DNA of 64,000 bases. Origin: Vibrio pomeroyi (GTDB lineage Bacteria > Pseudomonadota > Gammaproteobacteria > Enterobacterales > Vibrionaceae). Numbering within the stretch: the stretch's first letter is position 1; each line of letters begins with the position of its first letter. Where the stretch lies: NCBI RefSeq assembly GCF_024347595.1, contig NZ_AP025507.1, forward strand, positions 868,001 through 932,000. The letters run 5' to 3'. The translations under genes and the position numbers were made by a program. This document shows, piece after piece, positions 17,721 to 28,300 of the stretch. The notes beneath the pieces were generated by a model that did no database searches, was not told the DNA's origin, and saw only the letters and a list, made by a program, of their open reading frames with translations.

Positions 17721-20288
17721 ATGAGTCGTTACATGCCGCTGCCTTGGCTTGATCCTAAGGTGGTAACCCTGTCTGCGGGCGATTTGTTGCAAGAGCAACT
17801 TAACCATATTCACGCTGAACTGAGTGAGTTTCCGAACAATCAGTTTACCCAGCGTCTCGCGCAGGCGCTAGGTGATCAGCAACTCTCTCTCAGCAGTTTT
17901 TGGTTGTTGGCTCGCGACGGTTTATGGGCTGCCAAAATGGATAAATTTCCGGCTGCGTTGGATTTACGTGTTCGGCCTACCCCAGAGCAGTTTGAACTGG
18001 CGAAAGCGTGTGGGTTGAGTATGGCATCAGGCACGACCACCTTAACTCTGGCAGATAACGAACTGGCTGCGGAACTCACGCCGGTGTACAGCTTGCAGCA
18101 GAAAAAACGTATGCGTGTGGTGCCGATGGATCCGGCGTTGAAAATGAAGTTTGCTGAGCGTTATTCGACATACACTTGCGCAGCGCAGCGCACCGCCGTG
18201 CGTACCAGTTTACTCGCCAAAGAAAACAGCACCGTGATTGTCAATTTGCCCACCGGCTGTGGCAAAACCTTAGTCGGGCACGCAGTGGCGCTGTTTACCA
18301 AACCGCAAGCTCTGACATTAATGGTGGTGCCAACCATTGCTTTGGCTATCGAGCAGGGGCAACGCGTGAAGGAAATGCTCGCCGAAGCGGGCGAAAAAGT
18401 GGTTGGCAATTATGCGTGGCACAGTGGTTTAGCTGTAGAAGAGAAGCAGCGTATTCGCGCACAGATCCAAAGTGGGCAACAAAAAGTCCTGTTAGTCTCG
18501 CCTGAGTCGATGCTCAGCAGCTTATTGCCAGAGCTGTTTCGTCTTGCCGAGCGAGGCAAACTGGGTGCTTTGATTGTGGATGAAGCGCACTTGATTGACA
18601 GTTGGGGCGCGGGTTTTCGCCCCGACTTTCAGCGTATCGGTCTGCTTGTTGCATCGCTACGTCAACTATCGCCAAACGGATTGAAAACCGTGTTGATGTC
18701 CGCAACCTTTACCGAACAAAACCTTCATACCATTGAACGTTTGTTCTGTGATGTTGGGCAACAAGCGGTGGTGATGAACGGCGGATTTTTGCGTCAAGAG
18801 TTTTCTACCAACAAACATTGGGTCAGCAAAGATCAGCACTTCAACGTGGTGTTTGACAAAGTACTGAGCATGCCCAAGCCGCTAATTATCTACACCACAG
18901 AAGTCAAAGAGTGTGTAGCTCTTGCCGAGTCGTTGCGGGCTCAAGGAATATCGCGTTTGGCTACTTTCCACGGCGATACCTGTTCGCAAGAACGTGAAGC
19001 GTTGCTCAAACAATGGCAAGAGAATCAGCTCGATATCATGGTGGCCACATCAGCCTTTGGTGTTGGGATGGATAAAGGGGATGTACGTTCGGTATTGCAT
19101 GCGTGCCTGCCAGAAAACATTGACCGCTACTATCAAGAAGTGGGTCGAGCTGGGCGAGATGGGCGAGCGGCACATTGCGAGTTGGTTATTCATGGTGAGC
19201 ATATCAATGTCGCGCGAACCCTCAATAAAGACACCATTATTAGCCAAGAGAAAGGCTTAGCACGTTGGAAAGGGCTATGGCTACGCGGCAGTTTGGTCAC
19301 TAGTGACTCCCATATGCCACAAAAGCTGATTGATTTACGTAACCAACCCGAACACGTCGACCAGCGCACCAAAAGTAACACCTATTGGAATTGGATGACG
19401 GTGCTATTGTTGCAACGTACCGGGCTTATTAAGCTCGCTTACCCACAACCAGATGATTGGTCGGAGAACGAAGAAGACGATCAAGACACCCAAAAAGCGT
19501 GGGAAGAGTATATAGCGAAGGTGCTCGTCACTGTGGTGGATCCAAACCATATGGACGAAAAAACGTGGCAAAGGAAAGTGGAAGAGCAGCGCTCTGTGGA
19601 AAGTGCAGCGCGTCGCCTTGGTTTTAAAGTGTTGCACGAATGGTTAACTGAATCAGACAGTCATTTGTGTCACCGTTTACGCGAATTCTACCGCTTGAAA
19701 GGCGAGCGTCCAACGCTGGCTTGCGGTGGTTGTCCTGCTTGTCGTGCTAAAAAACAGCAAGAAAAAGCGGCCTATGAAGATGTGCAGAAAGTCCCGGTAT
19801 CAGCACGTTTGTTTGAACTGCCACGCGTCGAAGTAGGCTATCGCGTTTCTGTTTACGGGATGCAAGAAGATAGCCCAATGGTCGACATTCCGGTCTATTT
19901 TTCTCCGCTCCAAACGGATTTGACCGACGAATTACTGCAAGCCTTTATTCAATTGCTGCGCCAACAAAAAGTGGTGGCACTGGCTGCGCCTGAACCGTTG
20001 TTGGCTCGGGTTAAAACCCAATACGCGGCGGGCCTCGGGCAGTTTTGGCTCTTGCTCGAACGTGAAGAGTGGCTGAGTGACTGCCCGATTGTCAGTCAAT
20101 ACAGCAAAATGATCATTGATGATCGCCAAATAGGGGAGGCGAGTGTCCCTGAATTTAGTGGAGTGCGCACCATTTATTGTGCGCATGAAAACTTACGCGA
20201 CCCCGAACTCACTCATCGCAAATGGTGGGAAGGGAAAGACAGTGCCATGTCATTGACCAATTTCAAAAATAATATTGAGGCAATCTAA
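17721..20288 (+). CDS. dpdF: DpdF, RecQ-like ATP-dependent helicase
   Basis: 855 residues. Walker A LPTGCGKTLVGH near 177-183, DEAH in IVDEAHLIDSWGAGFRPDF near 287, helicase motif VI EVGRAGRDGR near 473, and a zinc-type cluster CGGCPACRAKK near residue 668, arranged as in RecQ helicases. The ATG is 3 bases after the dpdE stop and the TAA shares a base with the dpdG ATG (TAATG). Its role in restriction is less clear genetically than that of DpdE, but its fixed place in dpd operons supports the name. Confidence 0.88.
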   Translation: MSRYMPLPWLDPKVVTLSAGDLLQEQLNHIHAELSEFPNNQFTQRLAQALGDQQLSLSSFWLLARDGLWAAKMDKFPAALDLRVRPTPEQFELAKACGLSMASGTTTLTLADNELAAELTPVYSLQQKKRMRVVPMDPALKMKFAERYSTYTCAAQRTAVRTSLLAKENSTVIVNLPTGCGKTLVGHAVALFTKPQALTLMVVPTIALAIEQGQRVKEMLAEAGEKVVGNYAWHSGLAVEEKQRIRAQIQSGQQKVLLVSPESMLSSLLPELFRLAERGKLGALIVDEAHLIDSWGAGFRPDFQRIGLLVASLRQLSPNGLKTVLMSATFTEQNLHTIERLFCDVGQQAVVMNGGFLRQEFSTNKHWVSKDQHFNVVFDKVLSMPKPLIIYTTEVKECVALAESLRAQGISRLATFHGDTCSQEREALLKQWQENQLDIMVATSAFGVGMDKGDVRSVLHACLPENIDRYYQEVGRAGRDGRAAHCELVIHGEHINVARTLNKDTIISQEKGLARWKGLWLRGSLVTSDSHMPQKLIDLRNQPEHVDQRTKSNTYWNWMTVLLLQRTGLIKLAYPQPDDWSENEEDDQDTQKAWEEYIAKVLVTVVDPNHMDEKTWQRKVEEQRSVESAARRLGFKVLHEWLTESDSHLCHRLREFYRLKGERPTLACGGCPACRAKKQQEKAAYEDVQKVPVSARLFELPRVEVGYRVSVYGMQEDSPMVDIPVYFSPLQTDLTDELLQAFIQLLRQQKVVALAAPEPLLARVKTQYAAGLGQFWLLLEREEWLSDCPIVSQYSKMIIDDRQIGEASVPEFSGVRTIYCAHENLRDPELTHRKWWEGKDSAMSLTNFKNNIEAI

Positions 20289-21235
20289 TGTCGATCATTA
20301 ACAATGATAAAGCGGGAAGTCATATTGAGTCCCTGTTTTTGCTCGATCGTTTGATCAGCGATTTCAGCCGCGCCAAGTCAGATGAATTTTTAACGGAAGC
20401 AAAAATCAAAGATAACTGCGTCCCGCCATACTTGCTGCTCGAGACCAATAAAGATGAAAGTGGTCAGTATAAGATTAAAACAAACCCAACCCGAAAACTC
20501 AAAGAGTCGCTCGATTTTTGGCGTGAGCAAGGGTTGTGGCAGAAAAATGAGCAAGGTGACGTGCGGGCTTGGTCGGAACTGGATTGTAGCGATAACCTAC
20601 CAGCGCGTTTGTTAAAGCTGATAGCAAGTAAACAATACGACTTTTTGCATGGCACTAAGATTGAACCTTTGTTGCGTTACCTAACACTGTTTTTGGCTAT
20701 TGACAAGTACACAATGGTGGGTAAACAGGTCTTAAACCGGGAGGAAGCATCGCGCCTCATTTCCGGTGTGGTGGACACCACCAACGTGGGACGCATGAAC
20801 CTCAATACCAGTGAGCTCAAAGGTTTTTTCGAATATGCTTATGTGCTGGGTTTTCTTGAGCATGTGGACAAAGAGAACTACTTTGTTGACCCAACCCGCG
20901 CGTTAAATGTGTTGCTCCGTTCCAACCTTACGGTCAATCAAGACCTGCCTTGCGAGGCCTTTTTGGCGCGGCTAAACCAAGACTTGCCGATTTTCGATCA
21001 AGGAGAATATCGCCAACTGATCGAAGAAACCGTCGTGCACGATAACGACCAATGGACGCCTGGGCAAGGGATTCGCTTGTCCGCCGGTTTGAGCATCGCG
21101 CTTTATCGTTTGCAACGCCAAGGTATCCTGACTTTCCGTATGGGCTCAGACAGCGCGACTCGCTTTAATCTCACCTTACCAACCGGTGAAAACACCGTGA
21201 TTACCCATTTGACTTACCTAGGGGAATCTGTATGA
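20288..21235 (+). CDS. dpdG: DpdG, restriction operon protein of unknown fold
   Basis: 315 residues, no recognisable catalytic motif, signal peptide or membrane segment. It begins MSIINNDKAGSHIESLFLLDRL on the last base of the dpdF stop and overlaps dpdH by four bases (ATGA), so it is translated with its neighbours and probably made in fixed ratio with the ATPase DpdH. Position and length fit DpdG, reported as needed for the restriction phenotype. A helical C-terminal part with wing-like beta strands could bind DNA, but this is a guess. Confidence 0.78.
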   Translation: MSIINNDKAGSHIESLFLLDRLISDFSRAKSDEFLTEAKIKDNCVPPYLLLETNKDESGQYKIKTNPTRKLKESLDFWREQGLWQKNEQGDVRAWSELDCSDNLPARLLKLIASKQYDFLHGTKIEPLLRYLTLFLAIDKYTMVGKQVLNREEASRLISGVVDTTNVGRMNLNTSELKGFFEYAYVLGFLEHVDKENYFVDPTRALNVLLRSNLTVNQDLPCEAFLARLNQDLPIFDQGEYRQLIEETVVHDNDQWTPGQGIRLSAGLSIALYRLQRQGILTFRMGSDSATRFNLTLPTGENTVITHLTYLGESV

Positions 21236-24200
21236 GCATTCAACATTACTGGCCGACACTGAATCAGATCGCCGCGTGTATTCACAGTGAGGCGGAAGAG
21301 TTGTCGGATGCACTGCTGCTAGCGGTGCACAATCCAATGCAGTTGGTGAGCACGACCTTTTCCAACACGCAACCAGAACTGAAAACAGAACAAAACGTAC
21401 TAGATCATCTATTGGTCACTAACCGACCAATACCGATAGTAGGTGAGTCGGGCGGCGGTAAATCGCACCTGATCCGTTGGTTACACGCGCAACTCGAGTT
21501 CCACCCAGTCGCTAAAGAAGAAAATTGGCACATTGTGCGCATCCCTAAAAATGCCACCATGCGTCAAGTGCTGACCTCAATGCTTGGCGATTTAAAAGGA
21601 GAGGTGTTTGATAGTGCGCACAAGAAAATTGAAGATGTTGGCACCAAGCTTTCTGGTGAGTTGATGCAAGACATCTTCTTTACCTTTTTGTGTGAAGCGC
21701 TGCGTAACAACGCGTTGGATTTTCGTGATAAAGCCAAACAAGCGCAGCAAAACCAAGATCGCGAAGCACTAAGTTTGTTGAAAATGCAGGCCACTTTCAC
21801 CAAGCATCTCAGCACCTGTTTTGCTGATCCTGTGTTCCAGCAAGCGTTTTCAGCCCAAGATAAACCGATTACTAACTCCATTGACCGTTTGATTAAGTCA
21901 AAAAGCTACGCTGAAGTTGAAGAGAAAAACTACGCGGTTACGTGTGATGATTTCAACTTTTTGACTAGTTACGAGTTTGAATTTTCAGACTTTAACCTAA
22001 TGACCAAGCAAGCAATTGAAGGTTTGCAACTGACCAGCAGCGACAGCAAAGTCGCGATGGCGGTTGAGATGACCAACCAAGCGGTTAATGCCGCGACTAA
22101 GTTGATCTTTAACCACTTATTCCAGTTCTCGAACGGTAACTTCCAAGATCTGTTTGTTGAGATCCGTACCGCGTTGAAAGCTGACAATCGCGTATTGGTG
22201 ATTTTGGTTGAAGACTTGGCGGCTATCTCGGCGATAGACGATGTGCTGATAGACAGCCTGTTGCAAGAAGATACCTACGACGGCGTGCAAACCCTTTGCC
22301 CACTTAAATCGGTTATTGCGACGACGGACAGTAACCCAACTTACTTTGCACGTCGTGAAACCATTTTGACTCGCAGTGGGTTTGAATGGCGTATCCCGAA
22401 TGATAATGATTTGCGCATGGTCAACGTAGATGTTCAGCCAGACATTGAACAAGTCACGGCGTTCTGTGCACGCTACTTGAATGCCGCACGTCATGGTATT
22501 GAGGCGATTGAAGCGCATTTTGATGGCAACGATGATTTAACGGCGCTGCCAGTATGGTTGAGCGATGCGGCGATTGAGCAACATGAAAAGCAAGCGTTGG
22601 ACGATTTTGGCTATTGCCCGCTCATCTCTGGCAAAGGCGAAAGCCAAGAGATCGCTCTGTTCCCATTCAATGCCACAGCAATCCGCAAGTTGGCGGAGCT
22701 TAAGTTGTACCGTAAAAATGGTATGGGTGAATTTAATCGCACGCGCTTTAACCCACGAGCTGTGATCAAAGAGATTTTGATCCCGATTTTGCGTGACAAC
22801 CATGCGGATTTTGATCAGGCAAACTACCCATCTGCAAACTTTGCCAAACAGCACATCGACTTGGCAAACAACTCACTGCGAGAGTGGGTGCTGCGTGACG
22901 TTGAGAAAGCCTATATTGAACGTGTGATGGGCTTTGTTGCAGTGTATGGTGAAGGTGAGTCACACAGCGATTTGCGTGCGAGTTTGACGAATCGTCAGGC
23001 GGAAATCTTCCAACTGCCGGCGGTGTTTGGTGAAGAGAAAACGCAGCCAGCGAAAAAAGTGGCGACGTCCACAACAACAGCGACGCCCAAATCGGCAACC
23101 ACAAGCAGTGCTAGCAATAGCGCTTCAACCACAAAAGGTTATCACATCGACAATAGCTCAACGGTGGTGCCAACATGCTCGGTATGCATGCAACCGGCGA
23201 GTCGTTGCCAATGTTCTTCGTTAATGGAGGTGGTGGTCGACCCTTGCGCTCATTTGGAAGAAGAAGTGAATGCATGGTTTGCAGAAAAGCGCCGTCTAGA
23301 CGCTTCAATCGCCAATGATTTGCGTCGACACCTCTACACCATGCTGGAAAGTGCGCCTGGTTTAACCCGCTATAGCGTGGAAAGTGCCGCTAAATGGACC
23401 GCGTGGAGCAAGTTGAACGATAGCAAGAGCTCACTTTTCCAAGTAGTGCTTAAATCGGCACAGCGTTATCGCATTGCGGTACCAAAAGCGATGGCGGAAG
23501 ATCATAAACCAGTGCTGCATTTCTGCTCGGTGAATGACGTCAATAACAGCAACGAGAGCTTTGCTTTGAAGCAGCAAACGTTGGCAATTTTACGTTACGA
23601 CTACTACCAGAGCAAAGGTAAAGGTTGGGACTACCCACAAGGTTTCGAGGATTACACCCATTACATGGACTTTGCTCATCGCTGGGTTCCTAAAAACGTG
23701 CAAGCTTGTGTGGATTACGTGCGTGGTGATGCGCCGAAAATTCTGGCAAAGCAGTGGGATATTGCGCGTGCGCTGGGTCTAAAACCAGAGCACAAAATGC
23801 CGAAATGCATGGCGCTGTTTGTGAAAGAAGCGGATCACATTCGTGATTGCTTAGTGACCCCAATCAATGATGCTTTCGCCCAATTGCAAGAGGAGTTGCT
23901 GAGTGCATGGACACAAACACGTGCAGAAATGCTCAAGCGTTTGGCGTGCAGCCAAAAAGGCGCTGCGCCTGTGGCGATTGAATTGTCGGCTTTCCAAGTG
24001 GCGTTTAAAGCAATGAAAGCGCACCAAGGGGAGTTGTTCAACGCGTCACAACGTCAGTTAGTTAAAAACGCACTGGATCATGTGTCACCAAAACTCAAGA
24101 AGTTGGCGAGCTTTACTCAAGAGTGTCAAAAGTCCGATGAACTGCGTGAGTCGCTTGATACCTTGCGCGAGGTGTATAAGTTGTTGCCTCGTGAAGTTTG

Positions 24201-24612
24201 TTCCGATGCTTGGGGGCAATTGGACGCTCGCAGCATGCGCGTGGAAACACTGCAAAATACCTACAAATGGGATTTAATTACCCATGCACGTAAATTTGGG
24301 CAAAGTGCGGATCAGGTGGAGCAAATTGAACTCTTGTACCAAATCGATGGCGATAACCTCAATTTGTGGTGCCAGGTGCTCGATGAGTGGCTGGAAGTGA
24401 GCAATTACAGCTTGCCGCGCTTGGATAAATTGAACCAAGCACGTGGCTCAGATCAGCTTGAACAACTTGAACAGGCGGTTGACGTGCAGTTAGCAGAAAT
24501 GAGCAACAACCTTTCTTACCTGCAAGATCAAGCCGCAGAACAGTCGATGAGCGTTCATGTCTCCAATGGTGCGCTCGAGGTGGATGTTGAGAATGAGGAG
24601 CCGGCATCATGA
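21232..24612 (+). CDS. dpdH: DpdH, large P-loop ATPase
   Basis: 1126 residues. A Walker A motif GESGGGKS lies at residues 71-78, with ILVEDLAAIS as probable Walker B near 325. A low-complexity Thr/Ser/Ala linker (about 605-640) separates the ATPase from a small cysteine cluster CSVCMQPASRCQC, a probable zinc knuckle, and a long helical C-terminal half. DpdH is a fixed member of dpd restriction operons; by analogy with large ATPases in BREX-like systems it may sense or remodel DNA. Both junctions are ATGA overlaps. GC content is high relative to the modification genes. Confidence 0.85.
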   Translation: MSIQHYWPTLNQIAACIHSEAEELSDALLLAVHNPMQLVSTTFSNTQPELKTEQNVLDHLLVTNRPIPIVGESGGGKSHLIRWLHAQLEFHPVAKEENWHIVRIPKNATMRQVLTSMLGDLKGEVFDSAHKKIEDVGTKLSGELMQDIFFTFLCEALRNNALDFRDKAKQAQQNQDREALSLLKMQATFTKHLSTCFADPVFQQAFSAQDKPITNSIDRLIKSKSYAEVEEKNYAVTCDDFNFLTSYEFEFSDFNLMTKQAIEGLQLTSSDSKVAMAVEMTNQAVNAATKLIFNHLFQFSNGNFQDLFVEIRTALKADNRVLVILVEDLAAISAIDDVLIDSLLQEDTYDGVQTLCPLKSVIATTDSNPTYFARRETILTRSGFEWRIPNDNDLRMVNVDVQPDIEQVTAFCARYLNAARHGIEAIEAHFDGNDDLTALPVWLSDAAIEQHEKQALDDFGYCPLISGKGESQEIALFPFNATAIRKLAELKLYRKNGMGEFNRTRFNPRAVIKEILIPILRDNHADFDQANYPSANFAKQHIDLANNSLREWVLRDVEKAYIERVMGFVAVYGEGESHSDLRASLTNRQAEIFQLPAVFGEEKTQPAKKVATSTTTATPKSATTSSASNSASTTKGYHIDNSSTVVPTCSVCMQPASRCQCSSLMEVVVDPCAHLEEEVNAWFAEKRRLDASIANDLRRHLYTMLESAPGLTRYSVESAAKWTAWSKLNDSKSSLFQVVLKSAQRYRIAVPKAMAEDHKPVLHFCSVNDVNNSNESFALKQQTLAILRYDYYQSKGKGWDYPQGFEDYTHYMDFAHRWVPKNVQACVDYVRGDAPKILAKQWDIARALGLKPEHKMPKCMALFVKEADHIRDCLVTPINDAFAQLQEELLSAWTQTRAEMLKRLACSQKGAAPVAIELSAFQVAFKAMKAHQGELFNASQRQLVKNALDHVSPKLKKLASFTQECQKSDELRESLDTLREVYKLLPREVCSDAWGQLDARSMRVETLQNTYKWDLITHARKFGQSADQVEQIELLYQIDGDNLNLWCQVLDEWLEVSNYSLPRLDKLNQARGSDQLEQLEQAVDVQLAEMSNNLSYLQDQAAEQSMSVHVSNGALEVDVENEEPAS

Positions 24613-25355
24613 ATTTTAAGTCGGATTTAAAGCGTCTGAAAAAACAGATTGAAATTTACAACCAAGGCGAAGAGTTCCAACAGCAGATTGACGATTGCCA
24701 GAACATTCAAGCGCGTTTGTCAGAGTGTCAAACGCAACTTGCCCTGAGTGTGCGAAAACAGAAGTTGGTTCAGCGTTTGCCAGAACACTCTGCCCCTGAG
24801 TTGCAAGTGCCTGCCATTGAGCAAGAGGCGTTGGCAAGCGTGGTGGACTCATTCTCTGGTTATCAAAAATTATGGCAGTCTAACGGATCTGCATCGCTGC
24901 AAGACGATAGTAATCAACTGAATACATTGGTAAGGTCAATTAAGCACTTGCACCAAGAACTTGAGCAAAACCATTGCCAAGCGTGGAATGCGTGGACCGA
25001 TTTGCAGCAAGATCGTTTTGTTGTGTTAGATGAAGTGCTGAAAAATCAAAAACTGGTGTCGAATGGCATCAGTGTTGAGCAAGATTACCGCCACTGTAAG
25101 AAACAGTTTGATCAAGCGTTAGGCACGTTCAACTTCCAAGAATTCCAGTTGACCTTGTTGACGCAAATGGCCGATCAGTTGCATGAGCTGCGTGGAAATA
25201 TGAACACCGAAGATTTGCCTGAGTCAGTGCAAAAGTTCCTTGGCTCACTGCATATTGTAGGTAAGCATGTGACGCTGGAGTTGCTCACCGAAGAGGTGTT
25301 TTTCTGGCTAAAAGAGCGTGAACTACTAGGCAAATTTATAGTCAAGCAGAACTAA
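24609..25355 (+). CDS. dpdI: DpdI, coiled-coil restriction component
   Basis: 248 residues, rich in Gln, Glu, Leu and Lys, with heptad-like N-terminal helices (SDLKRLKKQIEIYNQGEEF) and no enzyme motif. It overlaps dpdH by four bases and is followed two bases later by dpdJ. Name rests on position and size within the conserved order H-I-J. It probably bridges the ATPase DpdH and the helicase DpdJ. DpdI was among the genes linked to restriction in Salmonella. Confidence 0.78.
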   Translation: MNFKSDLKRLKKQIEIYNQGEEFQQQIDDCQNIQARLSECQTQLALSVRKQKLVQRLPEHSAPELQVPAIEQEALASVVDSFSGYQKLWQSNGSASLQDDSNQLNTLVRSIKHLHQELEQNHCQAWNAWTDLQQDRFVVLDEVLKNQKLVSNGISVEQDYRHCKKQFDQALGTFNFQEFQLTLLTQMADQLHELRGNMNTEDLPESVQKFLGSLHIVGKHVTLELLTEEVFFWLKERELLGKFIVKQN

Positions 25356-25357
25356 GA

Positions 25358-28300
25358 ATGAAAAAACTAGAGCCGCAAGTGCTGCAATGCTTGCTCGCAT
25401 GTTTGGATGCGATTGAAGAAAAAGAAACAGAACTGCTCGCACAGGGGGACACAGAGGTGTCACTCACTCATGATGAGTTGTTGGCGCTGATTCAAGGGCA
25501 AAAAGCGCACTACGATTTACCATTGATGGGGGCTGACGGCTTGCTTGAACTGTTGTTGCAGCGCTGTTTGTTGTTGGAAGTCGAGAGCAGTTTTGGGGTG
25601 ACATTGTATCGTTCGCGTATGGCGGAAACCATTCGCTTGCACACGATGTCACGTCAATGGTTTAACAATCAAGCGCTGGATAAAACCAAAACATTAGTCT
25701 CTGATTTTCGTTTTGTTCGTCGTCCTCGTCGTTATCCAAAGCGTGATTATGAAGCGGATGGGTTGATCCAACAGTGGCAACACACCCTGTCATTGAATGC
25801 GCACGAGTCGCACTTGATGCAAACTTTACTAACAGATGGCGCGATCCGTTTCAAACTGGCGGGCTTTCAGATGCGTTCAACCGAGCGCATTACTAAGTTG
25901 CACCGTCAGCACAAAAGTTGGCAACCACGCTCATCGGCGACCATCGTCTGTTCTGGCACTGGTAGCGGTAAAACGCTCTCTTTCTACTTGCCTGCCATCA
26001 CCCAACTTGCTCACGATTTGCTACAAGATGATTCGCCGCGCGTACGTATTTTGGCGATCTACCCGCGTAATGAATTGCTCAAGGACCAATTCTCAGAAAC
26101 CTACGATCAGGTGCGCAAATTGGATGCTTACCTCAAAGCCAACAATTGCCGTCCGATCCGCATTGGTACCTACTTTGGCGATACTTTCAAGCGCTATAAC
26201 GTCAATCAGTCACGCGACAACAAAGCGTTGGTATTCAAGACCATGGTTTGCCCACACAATGGGTGTGGGGGGGAGTTGGTTTGGGATACAGAGCAGTCGT
26301 TGCAAAGCGGCGATACGGTGCGTTGTGGTCTTTGTCAGCACACGATTGATCACACTTTGTTGGGGCTTAGCCGTGAAGGGCAGTTGAAGACACCACCGGA
26401 TATTTTGTTTACCTCGACCGAAATGCTCAACCGTAACTTGGGCAACAGTGATTACAACAAGTTGTTTGGTGTCGGTGCCAAACACCCAATTCCATTGGTG
26501 CTGATGGACGAAGTTCACACCTACGAAGGGTCGAGTGGTGCGCAAGCTTCTTTCTTACTCAAGCGTTGGATGAAGCGTGCCAATATTCATCCTCACTTTG
26601 TTGGGTTGTCAGCAACGCTAGACGACGCGGCGGGATTTTTTAGCGATCTAACCGGAACGCCGGCAAGCCAAGTGGAGTTGGTTGAACCACGTGATGATGA
26701 AATGGAAGACGAAGGCGCTGAGTATCTGCTTGCTCTGCGTGGCGATCCTGTCTCGCAGGCGGCTTTGCTTTCTACCACCATTCAAACTTCGATGCTCAGC
26801 ACGCGCATGTTGGACGCGTTCAAACACAACGAAAAAGGCATCTCTGATGGTGTGTTTGGGCAAAAGAGCTTTGTCTTTACCGATGACTTAGATGTGATCA
26901 ACCGTTTGTACGACCAACTGCTGGATGCGGAAGGGTGGCGACGTTTCAAAGAGAAAGTTTATCCAAAAAATGAACCGGCGCTGGCTTATTTACGAAGCCC
27001 GCTTAACCCAGACTATTTTGATGACCATCAACGTCGCAGTTTGGGGCAAGAGTGGACCGCGCCGGGCAAAATTGGGCATGACGTGTCGGAAAGTGCCTTG
27101 ATTAATATCGGTCGAACTTCCAGCCAAGATGCGGGGGTAAACCATGACGCGCAAGTGGTGGTCGCGACCGCATCCTTGGAGGTGGGATTTAACGATCCTA
27201 CGGTGGGAGCGGTTATTCAACACAAAGCGCCGCGCGGTGTGGCTTCGTATTTGCAGCGTAAAGGTCGTGCGGGTCGTAAGCGTGGTATGCGTCCTTGGAT
27301 GTACACCATTTTGTCGGACTTCGGACGTGATCGCATTGCCTTTCAGCAGTATGAGCAGTTGATCAACCCGCGAGTGAAAGCGTTTAAATTGCCCGTGCAA
27401 AATAGCCACATTCAAAAAATGCAGGCGGCGATGGCGGCTCTGGATTGGCTGGCGCAACAAACCAAGTGCAAAAATATTTGGTCACTGTTGGGAGAGCCGC
27501 GCAAGTTAGTGTATGACAAATACGTTGTTAAGGTGGGCGCGTTGAATCGCGTGCGTGACGAAGTGCGCGCGGTATTAAGTGATCAGCAAGCCTTTCTTAC
27601 CTTGGCGAACTACATTCAAAAAGCGTTGGTGGTGAGTGATGACGAGCTGCAAACCATTTTGTGGCAATCTCCGCGCGCGGTGATGATGGAGTTTTTGCCA
27701 AGTTTGCTCAATAAGTTGGAAACCAACTGGAGTGAAAATGGCCAAGAGTGGAAAGAGTCGGAAGGCAAAAAGCACCCGTTACCGGAGTTTATTTCCGGCA
27801 CCTTGTTTAATGAGTTGAGCGCGCCATCGTTGGCGGTATTTCTTGATCGCGGAGCGAAAAAAAGCCAGCATGAACAAGGCTCTGAGTCTTTGTCTCAAGA
27901 TCCGCAAAGTGCTGCACAAGATGCCCCAAGTGCCAGTTCGGTCGTAGATGAGTCACATAGCGATGACGATCGTCAGGTGCCGGGGGGCGAGTTGCCAAAA
28001 GGCAAGTGGGAAGAGATGGGCTTTTTCCAAGGTTTGAAAGAATTTGCGCCAGGTCGGGTCTCGAAACGTTTTACGGTTGATTACCGTAAAGATGTCGACT
28101 GGTTGGTACCCGATAATTTCACTCCGCAAGCGGGCACCGTTGGGCAGATGGCTTTTGAACTGGCACAAGCGTTTGAGAACATCAGCGCGCAAGCCCCATT
28201 AGTCACCTTGACCAATGAGCAAGGCTTGCCATTGGCGATCTATAGCCCAACCAAGCTGAAGACGCGTCATTTCGACCAAGAGCAGACTATCAGTGAAACC